Assembly (NCBI GenBank): GCA_020853995.1
Contig: JADYXV010000360.1
Span: forward strand, 1-5,795
DNA length: 5,795 nucleotides
Direction of reading: 5' to 3'
Origin: Novosphingobium sp.
GTDB taxonomy: Bacteria > Pseudomonadota > Alphaproteobacteria > Sphingomonadales > Sphingomonadaceae
The notes below the pieces were generated by a model. That model saw only the letters and a list, made by a program, of their open reading frames with translations. It searched no databases and had not been told where the DNA came from. How positions within the stretch are numbered: the stretch's first letter is position 1; each line of letters starts with the position of its first letter. Below, in pieces: positions 1 to 5,782 of this stretch. The position numbers were made by a program, and so were the translations under genes.

Positions 1-1848
1 GCCGAAACCGACGACGAAGGGGCGGCGCGCCAACACGAAATTCGCCGCATCGCACGTCGTTCCGGCATGCGCATTCTGGGGCCGAATTGTCTCGGGGCAT
101 TTAACGCCAAAACGGGCTTTTTCGGCACATTCGCCGGGGCGTTCGACAACGGTGCGATATTACCCGGCCCGATCTCCATTGCGAGCCAAAGCGGAGCGTG
201 CGGCGGACATCTCAGCTACTTGTGCAAGCAGCGCGGGATCGGCATCCATTACTGGGTTACCACGGGCAACGAGGCCGATGTCGATGTGTCCGAGTGCATT
301 CTCTGGCTGGCGCAGTCGGAGGACGTCAAGGTAATCGTGGTATATGCCGAAGGAATCCGGGATGGCACTACCTTCATCCGGGCTCTTGAAACAGCCCGGC
401 GCAGCCGCAAGCCCGTGATCATGCTCAAGGTCGGGCGGTCAAGCAGCGGGGCACGTGCTGCCGCGTCACACACTGGCGCACTGGCCGGCGAAGACGCCGT
501 ATACGACGCCGTGTTGCGCCAGTATGGCGTCTTCCGCGCCGACAGCATCGAGCAAATGCTCGATGTCGCTATGGCCTGCGCGCATGGCGTCTTTCCGCCC
601 AACCGGCGGCTCGGCATTGTTACCATCTCCGGGGGGCTTGGCGTGCAGATGTCGGATGCGGCCGAAGCCTGCGGACTCGAAGTTCCGCCCTTGCCCGACC
701 ATGCTCAGGCACGTATCAAACCCATGCTGCCGTTCGCGGCTGTCGGTAATCCGATCGATGTGACCGCGCAAGCGGTCAATGACAAGACGTTGCTTGACCG
801 TTGTCTCGAAATTGCACTTACCGACGGCGGTTATGGGGCGATTGTGTGTTTCCTGTCCAGCGCGCCGGCCACGGCGGCAATGAGGGAGCCGCTATTTAAA
901 ACGTTCTCCGCGTTGCGCGAGCACTTTCCGGGACGGCTGATCGTATTGTCGTTCGTGGCGCCCGCAGACGTGGTGCAGCGGTTCGAACAGGCGGGCTTTC
1001 TGGTGTTTGAAGACGTAAATCGCGCAGTCAAAGCCATTGCAGCGCTGGCGTCGTTTGGCGCAACATTCGCCGCCTTGTCCGACGATCAGCGCGCCGGCGC
1101 ACCGGCTGCAACGGGGCAAAGCGCCGGCCTTTCTGCTTCGCCTCTTTCCGCGGAGTCGTTGGCCACGCTGGACGAGCATGTCGCCAAGAATCTGTTGGCG
1201 GCGGCGGGTATTCCGGTTCTCGCCGAACGTATCGTCCAGGATGCCGAAGGCGTCAGGCTGGCCGCGGCCGAGCTGGGTTGCCCCGTCGTGCTCAAGATTG
1301 TTTCGCCCGATATCGCCCACAAAACCGAAGTCGGCGGTGTGATTCTCAACCTGCTGTCGCCTGACGCGGCCGCCAGCGCAGCAAAAGCAATGCTTGATCG
1401 GATCGCAAAAATGCGGCCTGACGCGCGACTCGCCGGGGTGCTGATCGCCCCGATGTGCAACGGCGGAATCGAGACAATTTGCGGTGTCTTTAGTGACCCG
1501 GTGTTCGGCCCGGTGGTGATGTTCGGGCTCGGCGGCGTGCATGTGGAAGTGATGCGGGACGTCGCGTTCCGGCTTGCCCCGTTTGATGAGGACGAGGCTC
1601 TTTCAATGGTGAGAGAAATACGCGGCTACGGAATTCTTGAAGGCGCGCGCGGGGCGCCGCCGGCGGATATTGCAGCGCTGGCGCGTGCCTTGTCCTGTCT
1701 GTCGCGCTTTGCAGCGATTAATCGGAACACGATAGCCGAAATAGACATCAATCCGTTCGTTGTCATGCCGCGCGGTCAGGGCGCATTTGCGCTCGATGCG
1801 CTGATCGTACCGCGGCCGACAGACGCCCTTGCATCATCTGCCGGTTAA
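1..1848 (+). CDS. NDP-forming acyl-CoA synthetase (acetate--CoA ligase family), 5'-truncated by the window
   Basis: Predicted to join a carboxylic acid to coenzyme A in the cytoplasm, coupled to ATP/ADP turnover through a phosphohistidine. The frame is open from base 1, and the codons before the first ATG (67) already read as family sequence leading into the conserved GPNCLG (bases 79-96), so the true start lies upstream. 615 residues are visible; family members are usually about 690-710, so roughly 80-95 N-terminal residues of the CoA-binding Rossmann domain are missing. In order there follow the end of that domain (SQSGACGG near 184-207), the succinyl-CoA-ligase-like flavodoxin domains with SHTGALAG and its likely phosphorylated His at 469-471, and a C-terminal ATP-grasp domain from about 1165 (VVLKIVSPDIAHKTEVGGV near 1285-1341; GLGGVHVEV near 1528-1551; EIDINPF near 1738-1758). 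The stop is TAA at 1846-1848. It lies 48 bases upstream of the solute-receptor gene on the same strand, so co-transcription is plausible. The acid substrate cannot be inferred. Confidence 0.93.
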   Translation, partial: AETDDEGAARQHEIRRIARRSGMRILGPNCLGAFNAKTGFFGTFAGAFDNGAILPGPISIASQSGACGGHLSYLCKQRGIGIHYWVTTGNEADVDVSECILWLAQSEDVKVIVVYAEGIRDGTTFIRALETARRSRKPVIMLKVGRSSSGARAAASHTGALAGEDAVYDAVLRQYGVFRADSIEQMLDVAMACAHGVFPPNRRLGIVTISGGLGVQMSDAAEACGLEVPPLPDHAQARIKPMLPFAAVGNPIDVTAQAVNDKTLLDRCLEIALTDGGYGAIVCFLSSAPATAAMREPLFKTFSALREHFPGRLIVLSFVAPADVVQRFEQAGFLVFEDVNRAVKAIAALASFGATFAALSDDQRAGAPAATGQSAGLSASPLSAESLATLDEHVAKNLLAAAGIPVLAERIVQDAEGVRLAAAELGCPVVLKIVSPDIAHKTEVGGVILNLLSPDAAASAAKAMLDRIAKMRPDARLAGVLIAPMCNGGIETICGVFSDPVFGPVVMFGLGGVHVEVMRDVAFRLAPFDEDEALSMVREIRGYGILEGARGAPPADIAALARALSCLSRFAAINRNTIAEIDINPFVVMPRGQGAFALDALIVPRPTDALASSAG

Positions 1849-1884
1849 GGCCGGCTTGCCAGTAACTATAGATATCCAACCATA

Positions 1885-1890
1885 AAGGAA
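1885..1890 (+). promoter_or_regulatory. Ribosome binding site of the solute-receptor gene
   Basis: The purine-rich AAGGAA lies 6 bases before the ATG at 1897. It fixes that start, which is immediately followed by a signal peptide. Confidence 0.7.
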
Positions 1891-1896
1891 AGAATC

Positions 1897-2883
1897 ATGT
1901 CGAAGAGAATCTTCTTGAAAGCAGTCATCGGTAGCGCCATCGCGCTATCCCTGTGTACGGGAATGCCAGCTTACTCACAGGACGGAGTATGGCCATCCAA
2001 GCCAATCAAATGGATTGTCCCCTACCCGCCGGGAGGGTCGACCGATGTTATCAGCCGGTTCATGGCTAACAAGCTGCAGGCAGCGTTGGGTCAACCAATT
2101 GTCGTGGAGAATGTGGGCGGCATGGCGGGCGGCGTCGGCACGCATCGGCTTGCGCAGGCGCCTGCCGATGGCTATACGATCGGGACGGCGATTAACGGCA
2201 CGCTTGCGATCATTCCCCACATATACTCGAACCTCGGATACGATCCGATCAAAGACTTTACGCCAATCGCGCGCTTTGCCAATTATGTCAACGTGCTGGT
2301 AGTCAATTCGAAGGAACCGTACAAAACGGTTGCCGACCTGGTCAACGCGGCCAAGGCCAAATCGGGTTCGATCAATTATGCTTCCCCTGGAAATGGCTCC
2401 ATGGGTCACCTTTCCGCGGAGATGTTCGCTAGCGCCGCTGGAGTGAAATTCACCCACGTTCCGTACAAGGGAGCCGCGGCAGCGATGACCGATCTGCTCG
2501 GAGGTCGTGTCACTTTCATGTTTGATCTGGTGGTCACATCGCAGCCGTTCTTGCAGGCCGGCAAATTGCGTGCGTTGGCAACGACCGGTCGCGAGCGCTT
2601 AACGCGGGAGCCGAATTTGCCAACGATTTCAGAAACCTTCCCTGGCAGCGAAGCGGTTGGTTGGTTCGCAGTAGCGGCCCCCGCCGGAGTGCCGCGCGAC
2701 ATCGTCAACCGGCTCAACAGCGAAATCGCGAAAATCTTGCTCATGCCTGACACGATTAAGCTATTTACTGCCCAAGGTTTTGACGTCGCGTATAGCACAC
2801 CCGAGCAGCTGGGAGAGTTGGTTCGAAAGGACTTGCCATTGTGGGGGCGTATCGTCAAGTCCTCGGATGCGAAGGTCGATTGA
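1897..2883 (+). CDS. Bug/TctC-family periplasmic solute-binding protein
   Basis: A secreted receptor that captures a small carboxylate (or a related compound) in the periplasm, normally for a tripartite tricarboxylate transporter. In Burkholderiales most such receptors are encoded without membrane partners, and none is seen here. The 328 residues match the family's usual length of about 320-330. Residues 1-27 form a Sec signal peptide (SKR basic start, hydrophobic stretch about 9-22, probable cleavage after AYS). Family motifs follow: VPYPPGGSTD at 41-50, whose Asp-50 corresponds to the conserved ligand-contacting residue; ENVGGMAGGVG at 71-81; DGYT at 91-94; YASPGNGSMGHLSAEMF at 161-177; HVPYKG at 187-192; LPTISE at 241-246; APAGVP at 261-266; and the typical WGRIVKSSDAKVD tail. 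A good ribosome site precedes the ATG. Its place after an acyl-CoA synthetase gene suggests that it supplies the acid activated by that enzyme, which is an inference. Confidence 0.95.
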   Translation: MSKRIFLKAVIGSAIALSLCTGMPAYSQDGVWPSKPIKWIVPYPPGGSTDVISRFMANKLQAALGQPIVVENVGGMAGGVGTHRLAQAPADGYTIGTAINGTLAIIPHIYSNLGYDPIKDFTPIARFANYVNVLVVNSKEPYKTVADLVNAAKAKSGSINYASPGNGSMGHLSAEMFASAAGVKFTHVPYKGAAAAMTDLLGGRVTFMFDLVVTSQPFLQAGKLRALATTGRERLTREPNLPTISETFPGSEAVGWFAVAAPAGVPRDIVNRLNSEIAKILLMPDTIKLFTAQGFDVAYSTPEQLGELVRKDLPLWGRIVKSSDAKVD

Positions 2884-3150
2884 GAACCCGGAAGACTATG
2901 ATGCAGTTCTCCCGCGTTAGCTGTGGCATTGGAGTACGTTCCAATCGAGGTATGGATCCTATCTGGGCAGGTGGCGGTTCAGTTGTTGCTGCTTGCTCAG
3001 CACTGGGTTATCCCCGGTGCCACCCTTGCCGAATATTCCCGAAGCCAGCGTGTTCGAGAAATTTCCAACCGACCAAGCGGCTGCCGGCGTGCTACCGAAT
3101 TGTGATGCCCACCCCGTCAATAATCAAATGCTTGTGCTATGAAATAAACC
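2884..3150. other. Gap of about 280 bases without a recognisable gene
   Basis: Between the receptor and the hydratase no frame gives a recognisable product. A 60-codon frame at 2923-3105 on the + strand begins without a ribosome site and resembles nothing known to me. Another frame ending at the TGA near 3141 reads PNIPEASVFEKFPTDQAAAG around 3029-3088, also unrecognised. No T-tailed hairpin was found. It may be an untranslated spacer with the hydratase promoter, or the remnant of a decayed gene. Confidence 0.5.
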
Positions 3151-3156
3151 GGAGAA
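3151..3156 (+). promoter_or_regulatory. Ribosome binding site of the MaoC hydratase gene
   Basis: GGAGAA lies 7 bases before the ATG at 3164 and is the best Shine-Dalgarno match in the region, supporting that start. Confidence 0.7.
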
Positions 3157-3163
3157 GTGTGAT

Positions 3164-3631
3164 ATGCGTCAATTTGATTCCCTGCAATCGATGCAGGCAT
3201 GTGTTGGACAAGAAATTGCGGTGAGTGAATGGGTCACCATTGACCAGAGACGCATTGACCTGTTCGCCGAGGCGACTGGTGACCATCAGTGGATCCACGT
3301 TGACCCCAAGCGCGCCGCAGACGGTCCGTATGGCTCCACTATCGCGCATGGCTACCTGACCCTTGCGCTGATCCCTATGTTGACGGCACAGGCCATTGAC
3401 ATCCAGAACATCAAAATGGGTGTGAACTATGGCTTGAACAAGGTACGCTTTCCCGCGCCGGTGAAGGTCAATAGCCGGCTGCGCGGGCGCTTCAAACTCG
3501 TTTCAATGGGGCCCTTGCCACCGATTAATGGGATGGCAGGCTTCGAGATGACCTTCGATATAACAATCGAGTGTGAAGGTAGTGACAAACCGGCCTGCTC
3601 GGCACAAAGCGTTGCCCGCCGCTACAGCTGA
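3164..3631 (+). CDS. MaoC-family (R)-specific enoyl-CoA hydratase
   Basis: Predicted to add water reversibly across the double bond of a trans-2-enoyl-CoA, giving the (R)-3-hydroxyacyl-CoA, in the cytoplasm. The 155-residue protein is one hot-dog fold, as in the single-domain members of the family (PhaJ and mycobacterial HtdZ type, about 135-160 residues). The hydratase-2 motif is FAEATGDHQWIHVD at residues 34-47, with the expected catalytic Asp-40 and His-45 five residues apart. It is followed by GPYGSTIAHGYLTLAL at 54-69 and YGLNKVRFPAPVKVNSRLR at 89-107, both typical of the fold. A strong ribosome site fixes the start. The gene is on the same strand as the synthetase and receptor but after a 280-base gap, so it may have its own promoter. 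The IS6 element begins about 11 bases after its stop, so anything originally downstream is displaced. Substrate chain length is not predictable here. Confidence 0.93.
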   Translation: MRQFDSLQSMQACVGQEIAVSEWVTIDQRRIDLFAEATGDHQWIHVDPKRAADGPYGSTIAHGYLTLALIPMLTAQAIDIQNIKMGVNYGLNKVRFPAPVKVNSRLRGRFKLVSMGPLPPINGMAGFEMTFDITIECEGSDKPACSAQSVARRYS

Positions 3632-3642
3632 GCCCTCAGGGG

Positions 3643-3656
3643 GGTTCTGTTGCAGT
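3643..3656 (+). repeat. Left terminal inverted repeat of the IS6-family element
   Basis: GGTTCTGTTGCAGT closely resembles known IS6-family ends, which commonly read GG-TCTGTTGCAAA or GGCACTGTTGCAAA. It lies 12 bases past the hydratase stop and 24 bases before the transposase ATG, the usual layout. The exact first base is uncertain because six G residues run together at 3639-3644. Confidence 0.7.
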
Positions 3657-3679
3657 AAGCATAAACGACAATCTGGGCC

Positions 3680-4396
3680 ATGCTTGATTTCCGCCAAAGT
3701 CTGATCAACAGCAGCCTGCGCAAGGTCCTGAAACGGCTGCACTATCCGCTTGAGGTGATGCTCACCTGCCTGCGCTGGTATGTGGCTTACCCGCTGAGCC
3801 TTCGCCACATCGAGGAGATGATGCAGGAGCGCGGTGTTTTCGTGGATCACGTCACGGTTCATCGCTGGGCGATCAAGGTGCTGCCGGTTCTTGCTGCCGT
3901 GTTCCGTCTGCGCAAGCGCCCCGCGGGTCGAAGCTGGCGCATGGATGAAACCTACATCAAAGTTCCAGGCCAGTGGAAGTATCTCTACCGCGCCGTCGAC
4001 CGCGCGGGTGACACGGTGGATTTCCTACTCACGGCCAAGCGAGATCTGGCTGCTGCCCGCCGATTTCTTGAGCGCGCCATCAACCTGCACGATGTGCCAG
4101 AAAAGATCACCATCGACAAGAGTGGCGCCAACACGGCCGCCATTAAAAGTGTCAAGGCCGACGCCTGCGTCGACATCCTGATGCGTCAAAACAAATACCT
4201 CAACAACATCGTCGAACAGGACCACCGGGCCATCAAGCGGATCACCCGACCGATGCTGGGCTTCAAATCATTCTGGAGCGCCAGGATCATCATCGCCGGA
4301 ATCGAAACCATGCACATGATCCGCAAGGGGCAGTTGGGCTGCCCCGAGGGCCAAACCATGTCCGCGGCACAGCAGTTCTACAGCCTGGCGGCTTGA
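3680..4396 (+). CDS. IS6-family transposase
   Basis: A DDE transposase that would cut and join its element's ends, normally forming cointegrates. The 238 residues match the family size of about 225-245. An N-terminal helix-turn-helix region (about 20-65, with LRWYVAYPLSLRHIEEMM and VTVHRWA) binds the ends. The catalytic RNase-H fold follows, with Asp-89 (SWRMDETYIKV), Asp-146 (ITIDKSGAN) and Glu-179 (NNIVEQDHRAIKR). The last two are separated by 32 residues, near the 34 of IS26. The tail AAQQFYSL is typical of the group. No clear Shine-Dalgarno precedes the ATG at 3680, so the start rests on the alignment of the N-terminus with relatives. The protein looks intact, but the element lacks a good right repeat, so it probably cannot move on its own from this copy. 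Confidence 0.92.
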   Translation: MLDFRQSLINSSLRKVLKRLHYPLEVMLTCLRWYVAYPLSLRHIEEMMQERGVFVDHVTVHRWAIKVLPVLAAVFRLRKRPAGRSWRMDETYIKVPGQWKYLYRAVDRAGDTVDFLLTAKRDLAAARRFLERAINLHDVPEKITIDKSGANTAAIKSVKADACVDILMRQNKYLNNIVEQDHRAIKRITRPMLGFKSFWSARIIIAGIETMHMIRKGQLGCPEGQTMSAAQQFYSLAA

Positions 4397-4410
4397 TCAA
4401 CAGGCCGGCC
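4397..4410. other. Junction between IS6 remnant and LysR remnant, with GGCCGGCC palindrome
   Basis: Fourteen bases separate the IS6 transposase stop from sequence that reads as LysR. They include the perfect 8-bp palindrome GGCCGGCC at 4403-4410. This is where the right end of the IS6 element and the 5' part of the regulator are missing, so it probably marks a deletion endpoint. Confidence 0.4.
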
Positions 4411-4437
4411 GCGCATTGTCTGTCCATCTATGCACTA
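4411..4437 (+). pseudogene. LysR-type regulator remnant, part left of the IS630 insertion
   Basis: Nine codons read AHCLSIYAL and join in frame to the fragment on the other side of the IS630 element once the element and one TA copy are removed. This gives CLSIYALDQALKQGWLVEV, which fits the late effector-binding region of LysR-type regulators (pattern G-IACL---AVD-AL--G-LV-V). Upstream of about 4411 the match fades. GCCGGCCGC at 4404-4412 in another frame would give AGR, as in relatives, so a small extra deletion is possible. The 5' part of the gene, including its helix-turn-helix, is absent from the window. Confidence 0.5.
4436..4437. repeat. TA target duplication, left copy (IS630)
   Basis: The left flank C-TA precedes the element and the right flank TA-G follows it, reconstructing a CTAG target, the known preference of IS630. 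Confidence 0.8.
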
Positions 4438-4465
4438 GTACATTGACACATAAATAACGGAACAT
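4438..4465 (+). repeat. IS630 left terminal inverted repeat
   Basis: Begins GTACATTGACACATAAATAA and ends CGGAACAT. Paired with the reverse complement of 5603-5630 it agrees at 20 of 28 positions. The differences cluster at positions 5-9 of the repeat, where this end carries a perfect -35 hexamer. Confidence 0.82.
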
Positions 4466-4472
4466 GTTTACA
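4443..4472 (+). promoter_or_regulatory. Possible transposase promoter starting inside the IS630 left repeat
   Basis: A perfect -35 hexamer TTGACA lies at 4443-4448. The candidate -10, TTTACA at 4467-4472 with an 18-base spacer, matches only 3 of 6 consensus bases, so the promoter is plausible but weakly supported. The right repeat lacks TTGACA at the matching place. Confidence 0.4.
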
Positions 4473-4499
4473 CTCCATATATCGCCATCCGGCATACAC

Positions 4500-4504
4500 G
4501 GGAG
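4500..4504 (+). promoter_or_regulatory. Ribosome binding site of the IS630 transposase
   Basis: GGGAG lies 5 bases before the ATG at 4510 and supports that start. Confidence 0.6.
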
Positions 4505-4509
4505 TTGTC

Positions 4510-5625
4510 ATGCGACAGACGCCGCTGAACTTGAGCGAGGAAGATCGCTTGGTTATCGAGGAGATTCGCAGCAAGGGGTTGCATCAGGCGAGAGAGGTCA
4601 ATCGTGCACATGTGTTGTCATGCTTGGACCGTGGCATTCCCGAAGCACAGATCATTGCGGTGTTGGGCATTGGTCGTACTGCAGTGTGGCGCGCCCGTGC
4701 CGCATATTTGCAAGGGGGCGTGGAGTTGGCGGTGTTCGACGTGGAGCGCTCAGGGCGTCCGTGCCGGTACGACACCAACGCCGAGGCGCAAGTGACGGCC
4801 CTGGCATGTTCGGCTCCACCCAAGGGACGCCAGCGCTGGACGATGGTCGAACTCGAACGGTGCCGCTCGCCAAGAACCCGGCATGGGCACTGTGAGCCGG
4901 GAGACCGTGCGGCGCATGCTCAAAAAAACGATCTCAAGCCCTGGCGTCGCGTGATGTGGTGCATCGGCGCGCTGACAGAGGACTACCGTTCCCGCATGTA
5001 CGCACTGCTTGAGCTGTATGCCCGACCTGTGAACCGATCCGAGCCGGTGATCTGCATTGACGAGAAGAGCCTGCAACTCATCGGCCACAGCCGCGAGCCG
5101 CTGCCCATGGCATCGCACCAACCAACCAAGCAGGACTACGAGTACGAGCGTAACGGAACGACCAACCTGTTCGTGGCTGTCGAACCCAAGGGGGGCAAGC
5201 GCATCGTCTCGGTCACCGCCCATCGGGGAAAGATTGACTTCGTAGCCTTCATCGACGGGCTTCTCACTGGCGTCTATGCCAAGGCGCGTCGAGTTCACTT
5301 GGTGCTGGACAATCTCAATACCCACTTCAGAAAGTGCTTCGACGATGTGCTGGGATCGCGCGCTGCCGAGAAACTCCTGCGCCGCGTGCAGTTCCATTAC
5401 ACACCCAAGCATGCGAGCTGGTTGAATATGGCCGAGATCGAAATTGGCATCCTCACCCGCCAGTGCCTGGATCGACGCATTGCCAATCGAGAACTTCTGC
5501 AAACCGAAGTTGATGCCTGGCAGCAAGCGAGAAATACCGAACAGCGGACCATCGAGTGGAACTTCACTCGACAGGACGCGGATCGAAAGTTGGGGCGTCA
5601 TTATGTTTCGAAATTTACGTGCTGA
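4510..5625 (+). CDS. IS630-family transposase with internally scrambled DNA-binding segment
   Basis: A DDE transposase of the Tc1/mariner-IS630 superfamily, 371 residues. The N-terminal helix-turn-helix region is normal (about 8-68, with IAVLGIGRTAVWRARAAYL). The catalytic core has Asp-184 (VICIDEKSLQL), Asp-267 (HLVLDNLNTH) and Glu-309 (HASWLNMAEIEIG). Residues 118-138 (bases 4861-4923) do not look like the family. The neighbouring frame of the same DNA reads GMGTVSRETVRRMLKK, the expected second DNA-binding helix, running straight into NDLKPWRRVMWC in the main frame. One extra G at 4859-4860 and one missing A in the seven-A run at 4922-4928 would explain this. The frame is therefore open throughout, but about 21 residues are replaced and the enzyme is probably impaired. 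Sequencing error is an alternative. The stop falls in the right terminal repeat. Confidence 0.9.
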   Translation: MRQTPLNLSEEDRLVIEEIRSKGLHQAREVNRAHVLSCLDRGIPEAQIIAVLGIGRTAVWRARAAYLQGGVELAVFDVERSGRPCRYDTNAEAQVTALACSAPPKGRQRWTMVELERCRSPRTRHGHCEPGDRAAHAQKNDLKPWRRVMWCIGALTEDYRSRMYALLELYARPVNRSEPVICIDEKSLQLIGHSREPLPMASHQPTKQDYEYERNGTTNLFVAVEPKGGKRIVSVTAHRGKIDFVAFIDGLLTGVYAKARRVHLVLDNLNTHFRKCFDDVLGSRAAEKLLRRVQFHYTPKHASWLNMAEIEIGILTRQCLDRRIANRELLQTEVDAWQQARNTEQRTIEWNFTRQDADRKLGRHYVSKFTC

Positions 5626-5630
5626 CGTAC
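5603..5630 (-). repeat. IS630 right terminal inverted repeat
   Basis: Its reverse complement begins GTACGTCAGCACGTAAATTT and ends CGAAACAT, agreeing with the left repeat at 20 of 28 positions. It overlaps the last codons and stop of the transposase gene. Confidence 0.82.
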
Positions 5631-5632
5631 TA
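5631..5632. repeat. TA target duplication, right copy (IS630)
   Basis: TA directly follows the terminal GTAC and is followed by G, completing the CTAG target together with the left flank. Confidence 0.8.
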
Positions 5633-5782
5633 GATCAGGCACTGAAGCAAGGTTGGCTGGTAGAAGTGAAGACTCGGCTTAAATTACCGGTGCGGCGACT
5701 CGCGATTGTGCTGCACCAAGACAAGCGTCTCAGCAAAGGCACTGCGGAGTTCGTCAGGCAGTGCCAAGCCGGGCCCCGGTGA
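5631..5782 (+). pseudogene. LysR-type transcriptional regulator, C-terminal remnant
   Basis: The 49 codons from GAT at 5633 to the TGA at 5780-5782 read as the end of a LysR-type regulator: DQALKQGWLVEVK, then RRLAIVLHQDKRLSKGTAEF and a short tail VRQCQAGPR. This is the last strand-helix part of the effector-binding domain, where relatives show L--ALVLHRDK-LS---RAFL--C. The intact protein would be about 300 residues, so only about a fifth survives here. The IS630 element interrupts it after the left fragment at 4411-4437, and everything upstream was lost at the IS6 junction. An ATG at 5603 inside the IS630 right repeat is in frame and could give a 59-residue fusion peptide, but no clear ribosome site supports it. 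Which operon it once controlled is unknown; it points the same way as the hydratase gene. Confidence 0.68.

Larger units (their letters stand above)
3643..4406 (+). mobile_element. IS6-family insertion sequence, right end degenerate or deleted
   Basis: The element is defined by a clear left terminal repeat and a full IS6-type transposase gene. The expected right repeat, ending like GCAACAGAACC, is absent. The nearest candidate is CAACAGGCC at 4398-4406, sharing only the CAACAG core and starting 2 bases after the stop codon, whereas family members normally keep some tens of bases there. LysR-like coding sequence appears almost at once (from about 4411). No 8-bp target duplication was found: CTCAGGGG just before the left end is not repeated after 4406. 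I read this as a right-end-truncated copy, with the given right boundary only a best guess. Confidence 0.6.
4438..5630 (+). mobile_element. IS630-family insertion sequence, complete at both ends (1193 bp)
   Basis: Both ends can be placed to the base. The outermost GTAC is present at each end, the inner 28 bp are imperfect inverted repeats (20 of 28 positions agree), and TA flanks each side. It contains one transposase gene, whose stop codon lies inside the right repeat. It has inserted into an already decayed LysR gene next to the IS6 element, so it is probably the younger insertion of the two. Confidence 0.88.

Noticed and set aside
892..1542. A 216-codon - strand frame within the synthetase gene
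   Set aside because: Antisense shadow of the ATP-grasp and flavodoxin regions; Cys/Arg/His-rich product with no domain and no ribosome site.
1840..1855. Hairpin GCCGG-loop-CCGGC at the end of the synthetase gene as a terminator
   Set aside because: Only a 5-bp stem, overlapping the stop codon and with no T-run after it; the next gene follows closely on the same strand.
2923..3105. Small gene of 60 codons between receptor and hydratase
   Set aside because: No ribosome site, no recognisable family, and competing open frames over the same bases.
4464..4895. A 143-codon + strand frame overlapping the start of the IS630 transposase
   Set aside because: Wrong frame relative to the helix-turn-helix; product not family-like. 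It was examined as a possible first half of a frameshifted transposase and does not fit.
4921..4930. Programmed ribosomal frameshifting on the seven-A run of the IS630 transposase
   Set aside because: The frames before the extra G and after the A-run are the same, so a single programmed shift at the A-run would take the ribosome out of frame with the catalytic core. Paired mutations explain it better.
4750..5601. A 283-codon open frame on the - strand opposite the IS630 transposase
   Set aside because: It lies antisense to a clear transposase with catalytic motifs, its product resembles no family, and long antisense frames are expected in GC-rich coding DNA.
3643..5630. A composite transposon carrying cargo between the two insertion sequences
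   Set aside because: The two elements belong to different families, and only about 30 bases of regulator remnant lie between them.
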